From positions 558,001 to 622,000 of the forward strand of contig OY760624.1 in assembly GCA_963663775.1 (NCBI GenBank): a stretch of 64,000 nt of DNA. Direction: 5' to 3'. The DNA is from G963663775 sp963663775. Its GTDB lineage: Bacteria; Bacillota; Clostridia; Oscillospirales; Butyricicoccaceae. Both the position numbers and the translations under genes were made by a program. Positions 9,019 through 17,428 of the stretch are shown piece by piece; the stretch's first letter is position 1; every line of letters begins with the position of its first letter. The notes under the pieces were generated by a model that was not told where the DNA came from, made no database searches, and saw only the letters and a list, made by a program, of their open reading frames with translations.

Positions 9019-10705
9019 ATTCTGCGTCTTGTTGCAACGGAAAAATGATACGGACATCCGTGCCTTGTCCTTCTGTGCTTTCCAATTGCATCTGTGCATG
9101 GTGCAGTTGTGCAATATGCTTGACAATGGAAAGCCCCAGTCCCGTGCCGCCCGTTTCCTTGGAACGGCTCTTGTCCACACGATAAAACCGTTCAAACACG
9201 TGCTCTTGGTCCTTCTGCGCAATCCCGATACCAGTGTCTTTGATAGACAATTCCACCCCAGACGCCGTTTTCTGCACCGAAATCGTTACTTTTCCATCTT
9301 CATGGTTGTATTTCACCGCATTTTCTGCCAAGTTGAACAGCAGTTCGCTTGCCATGGTTGGCACTGCCTGAATCTTCAACGGCGCACCTTCCACCGCAAT
9401 CTGCACATGTCGCTCCTGTGCCTGCAGCATCAGCGAATTTGCTGTCTGCAATGCCAAAGTGTACAAATCGACCTCTTCCGCCTGCGTTTGAATACGGTTT
9501 TCGTCCAATCCGGAAAGCTTGATGATGTCATCAATCAGCACGAGCAATCGCTGTGCCTCTTTATAAATGCGTCCTGCAAACTCCTGTGTGTCTTCCGCCC
9601 GCACCATGCCGCTTGCCAGCATTTCGGCATAGCCGGAAATCGAAGTCAGCGGTGTTTTGAGTTCATGCGACACATTTGCAGAAAATTCCCGACGCATTTG
9701 TTCTGCTTGCTGCTGCTCCGTAACATCCAAAAACAACAGCAGCGCACCCCTTTGCTCTTCCTCCACAAACACAGGATTGGCAAACACTTGGTAGTGCCGC
9801 CCTGCAAATGGCAGCACACGGGATGCATTATTGCCCTGCAGCGCCTGCTCAATCACCTTTTGCAATTCATACAAGCGTGTCAATTGCAGCACATGCCGCC
9901 CTGTGTACTGCTGTGTTGCGTTGCCGCCAAGCAGCTGCAGTGCACTTTGATTGATGCTCATAATCGCCGCATCGTTGTCCAGCAGCAGCAGACCCTCACT
10001 CATATTCTCTGACAACGCCCGAAATTCCTCCTGTTTGGCAGATAATTCTTTCATATGTTCTTCAATAGAGCGATTTTGATGTGCAATACGGGTCAAAATG
10101 GGGGCCAATTCCTCATATGCATCCGCTTCCAACGGATGCGCCAAATCCAGATTGACCAGCGGAGAAATGATGGTTTCTGCCATGCGCTGGGCAGTAATGA
10201 TGCTGATGAGCAGCACCACACCCGCCATACAAATCAGCCACGGCAGCAAATCGCTGAACTGACCAATAATATCCTGCGTTTCCACGGATAAGCGCAGCAC
10301 TTGGTGTTCTCCCAACGGCACTGCATAATAAAAGGTGTGTTTTCCCAACGTTTTGGACTGCCGTACGTCTTCCGCACTGGACGCACCATGCAACACCGCC
10401 GCAATTTCTGGACGCTGGCTATGGTTTTCCATGCTTTCGCTGTCAGCACGACTGTCGAACAAAACCGTGCCATCCGGCGCAATCACCGTGATACGGTCAT
10501 TGTTCGTGAGCGCCTGCGTTGCCTGCTGCACATACGCTTCTCCGCCGATTTCCATACCGCTGGCAATCAACATTGCCTCATTGCGCACCCGTGCCTGCAC
10601 AAAAACATATTCCTTTGCATAAAGCACACCAAGCACCAACACGGTTGTTGCTGTCATGATGATGAGCATGAGCAAGCACATCATGCGAAAAATTCGTTTT
10701 TTCAC
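9017..10705 (-). CDS. phoR: Membrane sensor histidine kinase of the phosphate regulon, PhoR-type
   Basis: A 562-residue sensor with one membrane segment near 10-29, an extracellular domain to about 150, a second membrane segment near 153-172, a PAS-like domain near 225-330, the phosphoacceptor His347 in SHELKTP, the N box NLAENAVKYN (458-467), DTGIGI and GTGLGLS. This is the PhoR/PhoR-like layout. It is last in the pst-phoU-regulator run, two bases after the response regulator, so its signal is very probably phosphate limitation passed through PstSCAB and PhoU. The phosphate role rests on context; the kinase call is certain. Confidence 0.9.
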   Translation of the reverse strand: MKKRIFRMMCLLMLIIMTATTVLVLGVLYAKEYVFVQARVRNEAMLIASGMEIGGEAYVQQATQALTNNDRITVIAPDGTVLFDSRADSESMENHSQRPEIAAVLHGASSAEDVRQSKTLGKHTFYYAVPLGEHQVLRLSVETQDIIGQFSDLLPWLICMAGVVLLISIITAQRMAETIISPLVNLDLAHPLEADAYEELAPILTRIAHQNRSIEEHMKELSAKQEEFRALSENMSEGLLLLDNDAAIMSINQSALQLLGGNATQQYTGRHVLQLTRLYELQKVIEQALQGNNASRVLPFAGRHYQVFANPVFVEEEQRGALLLFLDVTEQQQAEQMRREFSANVSHELKTPLTSISGYAEMLASGMVRAEDTQEFAGRIYKEAQRLLVLIDDIIKLSGLDENRIQTQAEEVDLYTLALQTANSLMLQAQERHVQIAVEGAPLKIQAVPTMASELLFNLAENAVKYNHEDGKVTISVQKTASGVELSIKDTGIGIAQKDQEHVFERFYRVDKSRSKETGGTGLGLSIVKHIAQLHHAQMQLESTEGQGTDVRIIFPLQQDAE

Positions 10706-10707
10706 AA

Positions 10708-11382
10708 CTATTCTCCAATACGATACCCGATGCCGCGCAGCGTTTCTATCATCTTGCCATGTTCGCCAAGCTTTTGCCGCAAAGTACCCACATGTACATC
10801 CACAGTGCGGGTTTCGCCTTCAAAGCTATAGCCCCAAACCGCCATCAAAATGCTGTCACGTGACACCGCTTTTCCCTTACGCTCCATCAAATAACGCAGC
10901 ATTTCGAATTCTTTGAGGGTCAGCGAAACTTCCGTTTCCCCCACATGCACACAGTGCCGCACTGTATCCAATGCAATTTCTCCCACGGTCAGCATGTCAC
11001 CCTGCAGCTGTCCGCTAGTTCGTCTGAGTACCGCACGCACACGAGAAAGCATTTCCATGACGCCGAATGGCTTTGTGATGTAATCATCTGCACCGCTGTC
11101 CAATCCAATTACCTTGTCATATTCGGTTGATTTTGCAGTCAGGAGAATAATCGGCAATGCCTGCGTGCGTGCATCTTTCCGCAGCATGTGCAGCAGACTT
11201 AGCCCATCCTGTCCCGGCAGCATCAAATCCAGCAGCACAAGGTCCGGCAGGGTCTGTTCCAGTTCAGTGCACAGACTTTCGGCATCTGTAAAACCCTGCA
11301 CAGCATATCCTTCGCCTCGCAGCGCATACGCCACCAAATCATTGATGGAGCGGTCATCTTCTACTACAAAAATCGTTTTCAT
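10708..11382 (-). CDS. phoB: OmpR/PhoB-family response regulator
   Basis: A 224-residue regulator with a receiver domain carrying the acidic pocket VEDD at 7-10, phosphoacceptor Asp52 in LLDLMLPG and the conserved Lys of TKPF, followed by a winged-helix DNA-binding domain ending TVDVHVGTLRQKLG...GIGYR. It is placed between phoU and the kinase. The direct repeats at the pstS promoter (15800-15838) are its likely binding site. Called phoB here; in Firmicutes the ortholog is often named phoP. Confidence 0.9.
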   Translation of the reverse strand: MKTIFVVEDDRSINDLVAYALRGEGYAVQGFTDAESLCTELEQTLPDLVLLDLMLPGQDGLSLLHMLRKDARTQALPIILLTAKSTEYDKVIGLDSGADDYITKPFGVMEMLSRVRAVLRRTSGQLQGDMLTVGEIALDTVRHCVHVGETEVSLTLKEFEMLRYLMERKGKAVSRDSILMAVWGYSFEGETRTVDVHVGTLRQKLGEHGKMIETLRGIGYRIGE

Positions 11383-11396
11383 GATGTCTTACCCTC

Positions 11397-12095
11397 TTAT
11401 TGCTCTTTTGCGTCTGCGGCATGCGCTCTGTGCTCGCCCGTCATCGAAAACTCGACCCATTCTGCAATATTGGTCGCATGGTCACCGATACGTTCAAAAT
11501 ATTTGGCAATCATCAGCAAATCAATCACATGCTCGGCATGGTCGCCATATTGGCTTTGTTCCCCGCAGGCACAATTTTCTGCAATCATCCCCACCAAATC
11601 TTTTTTCACTTCATCAAACAAATCATCCACCACATCATCATATGCAATGACCTGATGCACCAGCTGCAAATCCTTCTTGACGAATGCGTCTACACTTTCG
11701 CTGACCATTTTGATAGTTGCACGTGCCATGTCATCGATATGTTTCAAATGGGTTGGCTTGTGTGTATCTTCCGCAAACAAAATTGCCAATTCTGCAATAT
11801 CTGCCGCTTGGTCGCCAATGCGTTCCATGTCGGTAATCATCTTGAGGGCGGCGGAAATCAAGCGCAAATCCCGTGCCACAGGCTGCTGCTGTAGCAGCAA
11901 ACGCAGGCACAAGCGTTCAATATCACGCTCTTTATGGTCAATTTCATCATCCAGTGCCACAATTTCTCTTGCTTGACGGGCATCATCGTTAATCAGTGCT
12001 TTTGCCGTGCCTGCAATGGCACGCTCAATCATCGCCCCCAACTGAATCAGCTCACAGTCCAGCTTTTGTAATTCCATGTCAAACCGATTTCTCAT
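11397..12095 (-). CDS. phoU: Phosphate transport regulator PhoU
   Basis: A 232-residue all-helical protein with the two PhoU repeats, each carrying an acidic metal-binding motif of the ERIGDQAADI/ERIGDHATNI type. PhoU links the Pst transporter to the PhoR-like kinase and represses the regulon when phosphate is plentiful. It lies 14 bases after pstB and 14 bases before the response regulator, in the same operon. Confidence 0.96.
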   Translation of the reverse strand: MRNRFDMELQKLDCELIQLGAMIERAIAGTAKALINDDARQAREIVALDDEIDHKERDIERLCLRLLLQQQPVARDLRLISAALKMITDMERIGDQAADIAELAILFAEDTHKPTHLKHIDDMARATIKMVSESVDAFVKKDLQLVHQVIAYDDVVDDLFDEVKKDLVGMIAENCACGEQSQYGDHAEHVIDLLMIAKYFERIGDHATNIAEWVEFSMTGEHRAHAADAKEQ

Positions 12096-12109
12096 AGTAC
12101 CCTCCTCGC

Positions 12110-12868
12110 TTAACCGAAACGTCCTGTGATGTAATCTTCCGTACGCTTATCAGTCGGCACGGAAAACAGCGTTTCTGTGTCATTGTATTCAATCATTTCA
12201 CCCAACAGGAAGAAGGCAGTGCCATCAGAAATACGGGTTGCCTGCTGCATATTGTGCGTTACGATAACAATAGTATAGTCCTTTTTCAAATCCAGCACAA
12301 GGTCTTCGATTTTTGCGGTGGAAATCGGGTCCAGTGCGCTGGTGGGTTCGTCCATCAGCAAAACCTCCGGTTCTGCCGCCAAAGCTCGTGCAATGCAGAT
12401 ACGCTGCTGCTGTCCGCCGGACAGCGAAAGTGCGTTTTTCTTCAAACGGTCCTTGGTTTCGTCCCAAATCGCTGCACCACGCAGTGATTTTTCCACGATT
12501 TCATCCAGCTGTGCGTGCGAATATACGCCATGTGTGCGTGGACCATAAGCAACATTGTCATAAATCGACATCGGAAAGGGATTTGGCTTCTGAAACACCA
12601 TGCCAACACGCTTGCGCAGCAAATTGATGTCCGTATTGCCGTAAATATCTTCGCCGTCCAAGGTAATCTTGCCTGTGATTTTGCAGCCTTCCACCAAATC
12701 ATTCATGCGGTTAAGGGACTTGAGCAAAGTGGATTTGCCGCATCCGGATGGTCCGATAAATGCCGTGATTTCCTTCTCCGGAATTTCGAGATTGATATTT
12801 TTTAGGGCATGAAATTCTCCATAATGCAACTCCATGCCGGAAATTTTAATTTTCGGTTTCATACTCAT
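12110..12868 (-). CDS. pstB: Phosphate ABC transporter ATP-binding protein
   Basis: ATPase of the Pst importer. The 252-residue protein has Walker A GPSGCGKST at 39-47, the signature LSGGQQQR at 149-156, Walker B VLLMDEPTSALD at 169-180 and the PstB-typical SLNRMNDL. I start at ATG 12868 with GGAG upstream; the open frame extends to 13336, but that part overlaps pstA in another frame and is not protein-like. A second ATG lies two codons in. It is 23 bases after pstA. Confidence 0.97.
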   Translation of the reverse strand: MSMKPKIKISGMELHYGEFHALKNINLEIPEKEITAFIGPSGCGKSTLLKSLNRMNDLVEGCKITGKITLDGEDIYGNTDINLLRKRVGMVFQKPNPFPMSIYDNVAYGPRTHGVYSHAQLDEIVEKSLRGAAIWDETKDRLKKNALSLSGGQQQRICIARALAAEPEVLLMDEPTSALDPISTAKIEDLVLDLKKDYTIVIVTHNMQQATRISDGTAFFLLGEMIEYNDTETLFSVPTDKRTEDYITGRFG

Positions 12869-12891
12869 GATTTTCTCCCGTTCATTCTGCA

Positions 12892-13740
12892 TCACCATTT
12901 TTTCGAAAGCTTCTTTGCAATGCATGCAGACAATGTATTGATTAAAATAACAACCACCAGCAGCACCACTGCCGTTGCATATGCCTCGCCTACGTGCAAA
13001 CCTTCTCCGGACAGCACCCACATGTGGATTGCCAGCGTTCGTCCCGAATGGAACACATCTTTGGGAATCTGCGCCATTGTGCCTGCTGTATATACCAGTG
13101 CGGCGGTTTCGCCGATGATGCGTCCGACACCCAGAATGACACCTGCCAAGATACCAGGCACGGCACTGGGCAATACAATGCGAAACACCGTGCGCAGCTT
13201 GCCCGCACCCAAGCCATAGCTTGCCTCTCGGAAGGTGTCCGGCACACTCAGCAGTGCTTCCTCTGCCGTACGCATGACCAGCGGCAAAATCATAATCGCC
13301 AATGTCATAGCGCCCGCCAACAAAGAATATCCCCAATGCAAATAGCTGACGAAAAACAAAGTGCCGAACAAGCCATAGACGATGGACGGAATGCCGGACA
13401 GCGTTTCGGTTGTGATGCGAATCAGCTCTACGATTTTATTGCCTCGCTTTGCGTATTCTGTCAAATAAATCGCCGTGAACAATCCAAGCGGCACGGCAAT
13501 CAACAGCGAAAGCAAGGTCATCATGATGGTTGTCACTGCCGCCGGCACGAGGGATACATTGTCTGAAGTATATTGGAGCGCAAAAATAGAGGGTTTGATG
13601 TAAGGGATGCCGTTTACCAGGATGTATGCCACCAAAAACAGCAGCATGCTAAAGGTCACGACGGCTGCCAAATACACAAAGGCTTTCTGCAAAAAGTTAA
13701 TGATTTTACGTAGCACATGCGCCAACTTTTCCATATTCAC
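12892..13740 (-). CDS. pstA: Phosphate ABC transporter permease PstA
   Basis: A 282-residue inner-membrane permease with about six hydrophobic segments and the binding-protein-dependent transport signature around EASYGLGAGKLRTVFRIVLP. The GIPSIVYGLFG segment is shared with PstC. It overlaps pstC by four bases (ATGA) and so is translationally coupled. It forms the channel with PstC. Confidence 0.95.
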   Translation of the reverse strand: MNMEKLAHVLRKIINFLQKAFVYLAAVVTFSMLLFLVAYILVNGIPYIKPSIFALQYTSDNVSLVPAAVTTIMMTLLSLLIAVPLGLFTAIYLTEYAKRGNKIVELIRITTETLSGIPSIVYGLFGTLFFVSYLHWGYSLLAGAMTLAIMILPLVMRTAEEALLSVPDTFREASYGLGAGKLRTVFRIVLPSAVPGILAGVILGVGRIIGETAALVYTAGTMAQIPKDVFHSGRTLAIHMWVLSGEGLHVGEAYATAVVLLVVVILINTLSACIAKKLSKKW

Positions 13741-14609
13741 TTGCTCTCCCTTCTTTTCAGCACAGAGAATGATAAGTTAATGAGCAAAATGAACACGAAC
13801 AGCACCACACCGGTTGCAATCAATGCCTGTCGATGCAAATCGGTTGCATATCCCATTTCGGTCACGATATTTGCCGTCAAGGTGCGGATGCCCTTCAAAA
13901 CGTTGCCTGTGATGCGTGGCTGGTTACCGGCAACCATGATGACCGCCATGGTTTCGCCGATTGCACGGCCGATGCCAAGCACAACCCCCGCCAGCACGCC
14001 GGACTTTGCCGCAGGCAGCACCACCGTAAAAATCGCACGCTCGTGCGTTGCGCCAATGCCGACCGCACCTTCATAATAGTGACTTGGCACCGCACGCAGT
14101 GCCGATTCGGAAACGCCGATAATCGTGGGCAAAATCATAATGCCGAGCAGAATCGATGCCGTTAAAATACTCGTACCATTACCGCCCTTTTTGGTAAGTT
14201 CGCCAAATGCACGCACCCATGGCACCAGCACCACGATGCCAAAAAAGCCGTAAACAACCGACGGAATGCCTGCAAGCAGCTCTGTGCAGGGCTTTAAAAA
14301 GCCGTAAATCTTTTTGGGGCAATAAAACGCCATGAAAATTGCGGTTAGCAATCCAATCGGCACGCCGACAATGATAGCACCCGCCGTAATATACAAACTG
14401 CCGACAATCATCGGCAGAATGCCGTACGATGCCGGTTCATTGGAGGGGGACCACTTTGTGCCGCTCAAAAAGTTCCAAATCCCAATTTCTTTCATCGCCG
14501 GCAGACCGTTTGCAAACAGAAAGATGCAAATCAGCACAACGGCTGCAATGGAGGTCAGTGCACATAGAAAAAACAACACGTGCATGACTTTTTCTCTTAT
14601 TTCTTTCAA
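13737..14609 (-). CDS. pstC: Phosphate ABC transporter permease PstC
   Basis: A 290-residue inner-membrane permease with about six transmembrane segments, the GIPSVVYGFFG segment and the transport signature around GAVGIGATHERAIFTVVLP. I prefer the TTG start at 14609 because GAGGTG lies six bases before it. The frame is open to 14759, but the added residues are charged and unlike any PstC N-terminus. It is separated from pstS by an untranslated stretch of about 200 bases. Confidence 0.93.
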   Translation of the reverse strand: MKEIREKVMHVLFFLCALTSIAAVVLICIFLFANGLPAMKEIGIWNFLSGTKWSPSNEPASYGILPMIVGSLYITAGAIIVGVPIGLLTAIFMAFYCPKKIYGFLKPCTELLAGIPSVVYGFFGIVVLVPWVRAFGELTKKGGNGTSILTASILLGIMILPTIIGVSESALRAVPSHYYEGAVGIGATHERAIFTVVLPAAKSGVLAGVVLGIGRAIGETMAVIMVAGNQPRITGNVLKGIRTLTANIVTEMGYATDLHRQALIATGVVLFVFILLINLSFSVLKRRESK

Positions 14610-14816
14610 TTCATTCACCTCACAGATGCGGAAACGAGCCAAGGACACTGCGGATTTGGCTTCACAGCTTGCCCTTTCCAAGTGCATCGGATGCCATGCG
14701 TCAAGCTTTATCGCCCTTTTCATGGATTCATCCGCTTCACTCAGCAAAGCAATCTGCAAACGCCCCCTCCGCGTGTCCTTTTTCTTACCGTTCAGCTCGT
14801 TGCTGCGCTGCCGTTT
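14610..14816 (-). other. pstS-pstC intercistronic region
   Basis: A 207-base gap, unusually long for this operon, with no convincing gene. It contains an AGCCAA/TTGGCT inverted repeat close to the pstC ribosome site but no T run, so it is not a clear terminator. A role in lowering or stabilising mRNA downstream of the highly expressed binding protein is possible and unproven. Confidence 0.4.
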
Positions 14817-15740
14817 TTATGCAAGCTCAGACCAATCTTCAATCGCACCCGTGTAAATATCCTTTACCTGTGCCATTGTCAGCTCTTCAATCGTGTTTTC
14901 CTTGTTGACAACCATTGCGATGCCGTCCATTGCAATCACAGTCGGTGTCAGCTCTGCGCTTTCGGAATCCTTGAGTTCACGGGATGCCATGCCAATGTCA
15001 AAGGTACCTTCCATTGCGCCTGTCATGCCGGAAGTGGAGTCCGAAGTCTGCAGGTCAATGGTGGCATTGGCATTGATTGCCTTGTATGCTTCAATCAGCT
15101 TTTCCATCACCGGAGAAACGGAGGAAGAGCCACCCACGGTAATCTTGCCTTCCGAGCCGTCGCTTGTGAAGCTATCGGTAGCGTCCACTGCAATGTAGCC
15201 GTTTTCTTCTACAATCTTCTGACCTTCTGCACTCATGATAAACTTCATGAAGTCAGCTGCCAAGCCAGTCGGTTCGCCCTTCGTTGCCACATTGAACGGA
15301 CGTGCCAGCTTATAAGAACCGCTCTTTACATTTTCAGCGGTTGCTTCTGCGCCGTCAACCTTGACTGCCTTGACTGTATCATTCAAAGAACCGAGCGAGA
15401 TGTAGCCGATGCCTCTGCTGTCGCCTGCAACATTTGTGATAACCACATTGGTTTCGTTTGCAATGACTGCTTCAACGGTGGTGTTGTCCACCTTGTTGCC
15501 GCTTGCATCCTTTTCTTCTACGCCGGTCAGCTCTACGAAAGCACCACGTGTGCCAGAACCTTCTTCACGAGAAACAACGGTAATCATGCCGCTCATTGCG
15601 CCCGCTGCTGCGGTATCTGCCGCGCCTGCTGCCGCTGTGCCCGCATCAGTGGTTGTGGTGTCAGTGCTTGTGCTGCCGCAGCCTGCCAGTGCGCCCATCA
15701 TCAACACACCTGCGAGAACCATGCTCAATGCCTTTTTCAT
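14817..15740 (-). CDS. pstS: Circularly permuted phosphate-binding lipoprotein PstS
   Basis: Extracellular lipid-anchored binding protein of the Pst importer, 307 residues. The signal peptide ends in lipobox LAGC (Cys21), then a Thr/Ala-rich linker to about residue 50. The PstS blocks are all present but in swapped order: SREEGSGTRGAF at 57-68, GYISLGSL at 112-119, KLARPF at 144-149 and GQKIVEENGY at 173-182, which are normally the C-terminal half, come first. GKITVGGSSSVSP at 198-210, IGMASREL at 249-256, MDGIAMVVNK at 271-280 and DIYTGAIEDW at 294-303, normally N-terminal, follow. The protein ends where a normal PstS would cross to SREEGSGTRG. Both phosphate-binding loops survive, so it should be functional. 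First gene of the pst operon. Confidence 0.92.
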   Translation of the reverse strand: MKKALSMVLAGVLMMGALAGCGSTSTDTTTTDAGTAAAGAADTAAAGAMSGMITVVSREEGSGTRGAFVELTGVEEKDASGNKVDNTTVEAVIANETNVVITNVAGDSRGIGYISLGSLNDTVKAVKVDGAEATAENVKSGSYKLARPFNVATKGEPTGLAADFMKFIMSAEGQKIVEENGYIAVDATDSFTSDGSEGKITVGGSSSVSPVMEKLIEAYKAINANATIDLQTSDSTSGMTGAMEGTFDIGMASRELKDSESAELTPTVIAMDGIAMVVNKENTIEELTMAQVKDIYTGAIEDWSELA

Positions 15741-15784
15741 TTTTAAAATTCTCCTTTTTGCTCATACTTCGTCTTACAAATTTT

Positions 15785-15838
15785 ATTATACGTTCCGTTT
15801 GTAAAGTTGTAACCACCGCATTGTAAGGCTTTTGTAAA
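15785..15838 (-). promoter_or_regulatory. pstS promoter with Pho-box-like direct repeats
   Basis: On the minus strand, TTACA-core hexamers occur at 15833-15838, 15822-15827, 15808-15813 and 15800-15805. The first two are spaced 11 bases, the period of PhoB/PhoP half-sites. GTTACA (15808-15813) also serves as the -35, 17 bases from TATAAT (15785-15790). Overlap of half-sites with the -35 fits activation by a PhoB-family regulator encoded in the same operon. Confidence 0.7.
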
Positions 15839-15844
15839 GTATAT

Positions 15845-15893
15845 ATAAAAACACGCAATCCCAATCTTTTTGAATCAGAATTACGTGTTTTTA
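15845..15893 (-). terminator. Terminator of the yqeG-nfo-aroQ-pepP operon
   Basis: An ATAAAAACACG(T/C)AAT inverted repeat closes a long hairpin ending in TTTTTATAT on the minus strand. The one odd position is a G-U pair in minus-strand RNA but a C-A mismatch in plus-strand RNA, showing it acts on the minus strand, upstream of the pstS promoter. Confidence 0.85.
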
Positions 15894-15929
15894 TAAAGTA
15901 TAGTACTATATTACCCTTTTATAATTTTT

Positions 15930-16997
15930 TTATACCGGCAATACCAAAAGATTTTTCGGTGCCTTTGTAAGGTTTACGCAAGTATCCTCCTTTAGCAGCA
16001 GCATATCCTCAATGCGCACCCCAAATTTCCCCGCCAAGTAAATGCCGGGTTCGGCAGTGAGCACAGCACCTGCGGGCAACACACTTGCTGCAGACGGGGA
16101 AGCATTCGGCGCTTCATGAATTTCCAGACCGACACCATGCCCAAAGCCATGCCCAAACGCATCGCCAAAGCCTGCCTGCACAATGATGTCCCGTGCTGCT
16201 GCATCCACTGCGCTGCCTTTGATGCCCGCACGTGCCGCCGCAATGCCCGCCAACTGCGCCTGCAGCACGGTATCATAGACCTGCTGCATTTCGTCTGTGC
16301 AGTGTCCAACTGCCACCGTACGGGTCATGTCCGAGCAATAGCCATCCACGATGCAGCCAAAATCCATTGTCACAAACTCTCCTGCGGCAATCGGCTTATC
16401 CGACGGCACGCCATGCGGTTTGGAAGAATTGACCCCCGATACCACGATGGGGTCAAAGGACATATTTTCTGCGCCGTGCCACAGCATGCGATAGGTCAGC
16501 CGTGCAGCAATCTGCCGTTCGGTCACACCTGGGCGGATGTCCTCCAACACTTCCTCCAATGCCCGCTCGGCAATGCGCTGTGCGCAGACAATCCGTTCCA
16601 CCTCTTGTTTGGTCTTCACCATGCGCAGGTTCTGTAGAAAACCCTGCATCGGCTGCACCGCCACCTGCAAACCACGCTCCCATTTTTGGTAATCGGCATA
16701 GGTCAGCGTGCTGTCCTCCAACGCCAAGCACTGCACGTTATCTGCAAGCAAACACGCACGCACCTCCCCAGCATAGCTGTTGCCTGCATGAATTTCATGC
16801 ACCATGCAGTCCTCCATGACGGCATGCGCCGCTTCCATATAGCGAAAATCTGTAAAGAAGTGGGCACTGCTGCGTGAAATATAACATGCGCCTGCTGTGG
16901 AATGAAAATCGGTGGCATATCGCCGATTGTGTTCACTGGTTAAAAGCACGGCGTCAAAGCTTGCATTTTCCAGCGCCGCTTGTATTTTTTGTATCAT
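15930..16997 (-). CDS. M24-family Xaa-Pro aminopeptidase
   Basis: Removes N-terminal residues preceding proline; cytosolic two-metal enzyme. The 355-residue protein has a creatinase-like N-terminal domain and a pita-bread domain with the metal ligands visible: two Asp in MDFGCIVDGYCSDMTRT, His in GHGFGHGVGLEIHE, Glu in TAEPGIY and Glu in RIEDM. ATG 16997 overlaps the aroQ stop by four bases. In many Firmicutes the order aroQ-pepP is followed by efp; here a terminator comes instead. Confidence 0.92.
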   Translation of the reverse strand: MIQKIQAALENASFDAVLLTSEHNRRYATDFHSTAGACYISRSSAHFFTDFRYMEAAHAVMEDCMVHEIHAGNSYAGEVRACLLADNVQCLALEDSTLTYADYQKWERGLQVAVQPMQGFLQNLRMVKTKQEVERIVCAQRIAERALEEVLEDIRPGVTERQIAARLTYRMLWHGAENMSFDPIVVSGVNSSKPHGVPSDKPIAAGEFVTMDFGCIVDGYCSDMTRTVAVGHCTDEMQQVYDTVLQAQLAGIAAARAGIKGSAVDAAARDIIVQAGFGDAFGHGFGHGVGLEIHEAPNASPSAASVLPAGAVLTAEPGIYLAGKFGVRIEDMLLLKEDTCVNLTKAPKNLLVLPV

Positions 16998-17428
16998 AAT
17001 TGCATCGCCTGAATCGCTTCCACTGCCAGCAAATAGCTGTCCTTTCCAAACCCCGCAATTGTGCCGGCACAAACCGGTGCAATCACAGAGGTATGGCGAA
17101 ATTCTTCCCGTGCATGCACATTGGACATATGTACCTCGATGCAGGGCAGACGAATCGCAGAAATAGCATCCCGAATCGCATAGCTGTAATGGGTATACGC
17201 CCCTGCATTCAAAATCACAGCATCGCAGTCCTCCATCGCTTGGTGCAGACGGTCAATCAACGCCCCCTCGCTGTTGGACTGGAACACCACGCAATCCATG
17301 CCCAGCTGCTGGCAGCGGCGCACAACCTCTTCATTAATTGCCGCAAGGCTGTTGCGTCCATAAATGCCCGGCTCACGTTTGCCTGTCAAATTGATATTGG
17401 GTCCATGCATCAAAAGAATCTGTTTCAT
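16994..17428 (-). CDS. aroQ: 3-dehydroquinate dehydratase, type II
   Basis: Third step of the shikimate pathway. The 144-residue protein has the type II signature GPNINLTGKREPGIYG at residues 9-24 with the catalytic Tyr, NSEGALID, NAGAYTHYS and EVHMSN. It is coupled by four-base overlaps to nfo upstream and the aminopeptidase downstream. No other shikimate gene is in the window. Confidence 0.96.
   Translation of the reverse strand: MKQILLMHGPNINLTGKREPGIYGRNSLAAINEEVVRRCQQLGMDCVVFQSNSEGALIDRLHQAMEDCDAVILNAGAYTHYSYAIRDAISAIRLPCIEVHMSNVHAREEFRHTSVIAPVCAGTIAGFGKDSYLLAVEAIQAMQL

Noticed and set aside
12869..13336. N-terminal extension of PstB
   Set aside because: Overlaps pstA in another frame; PstB starts normally at 12868 with a ribosome site.
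14580..15746. 388-codon plus-strand frame
   Set aside because: Antisense to pstS and pstC; Cys/His-rich composition typical of reverse-strand shadows here.
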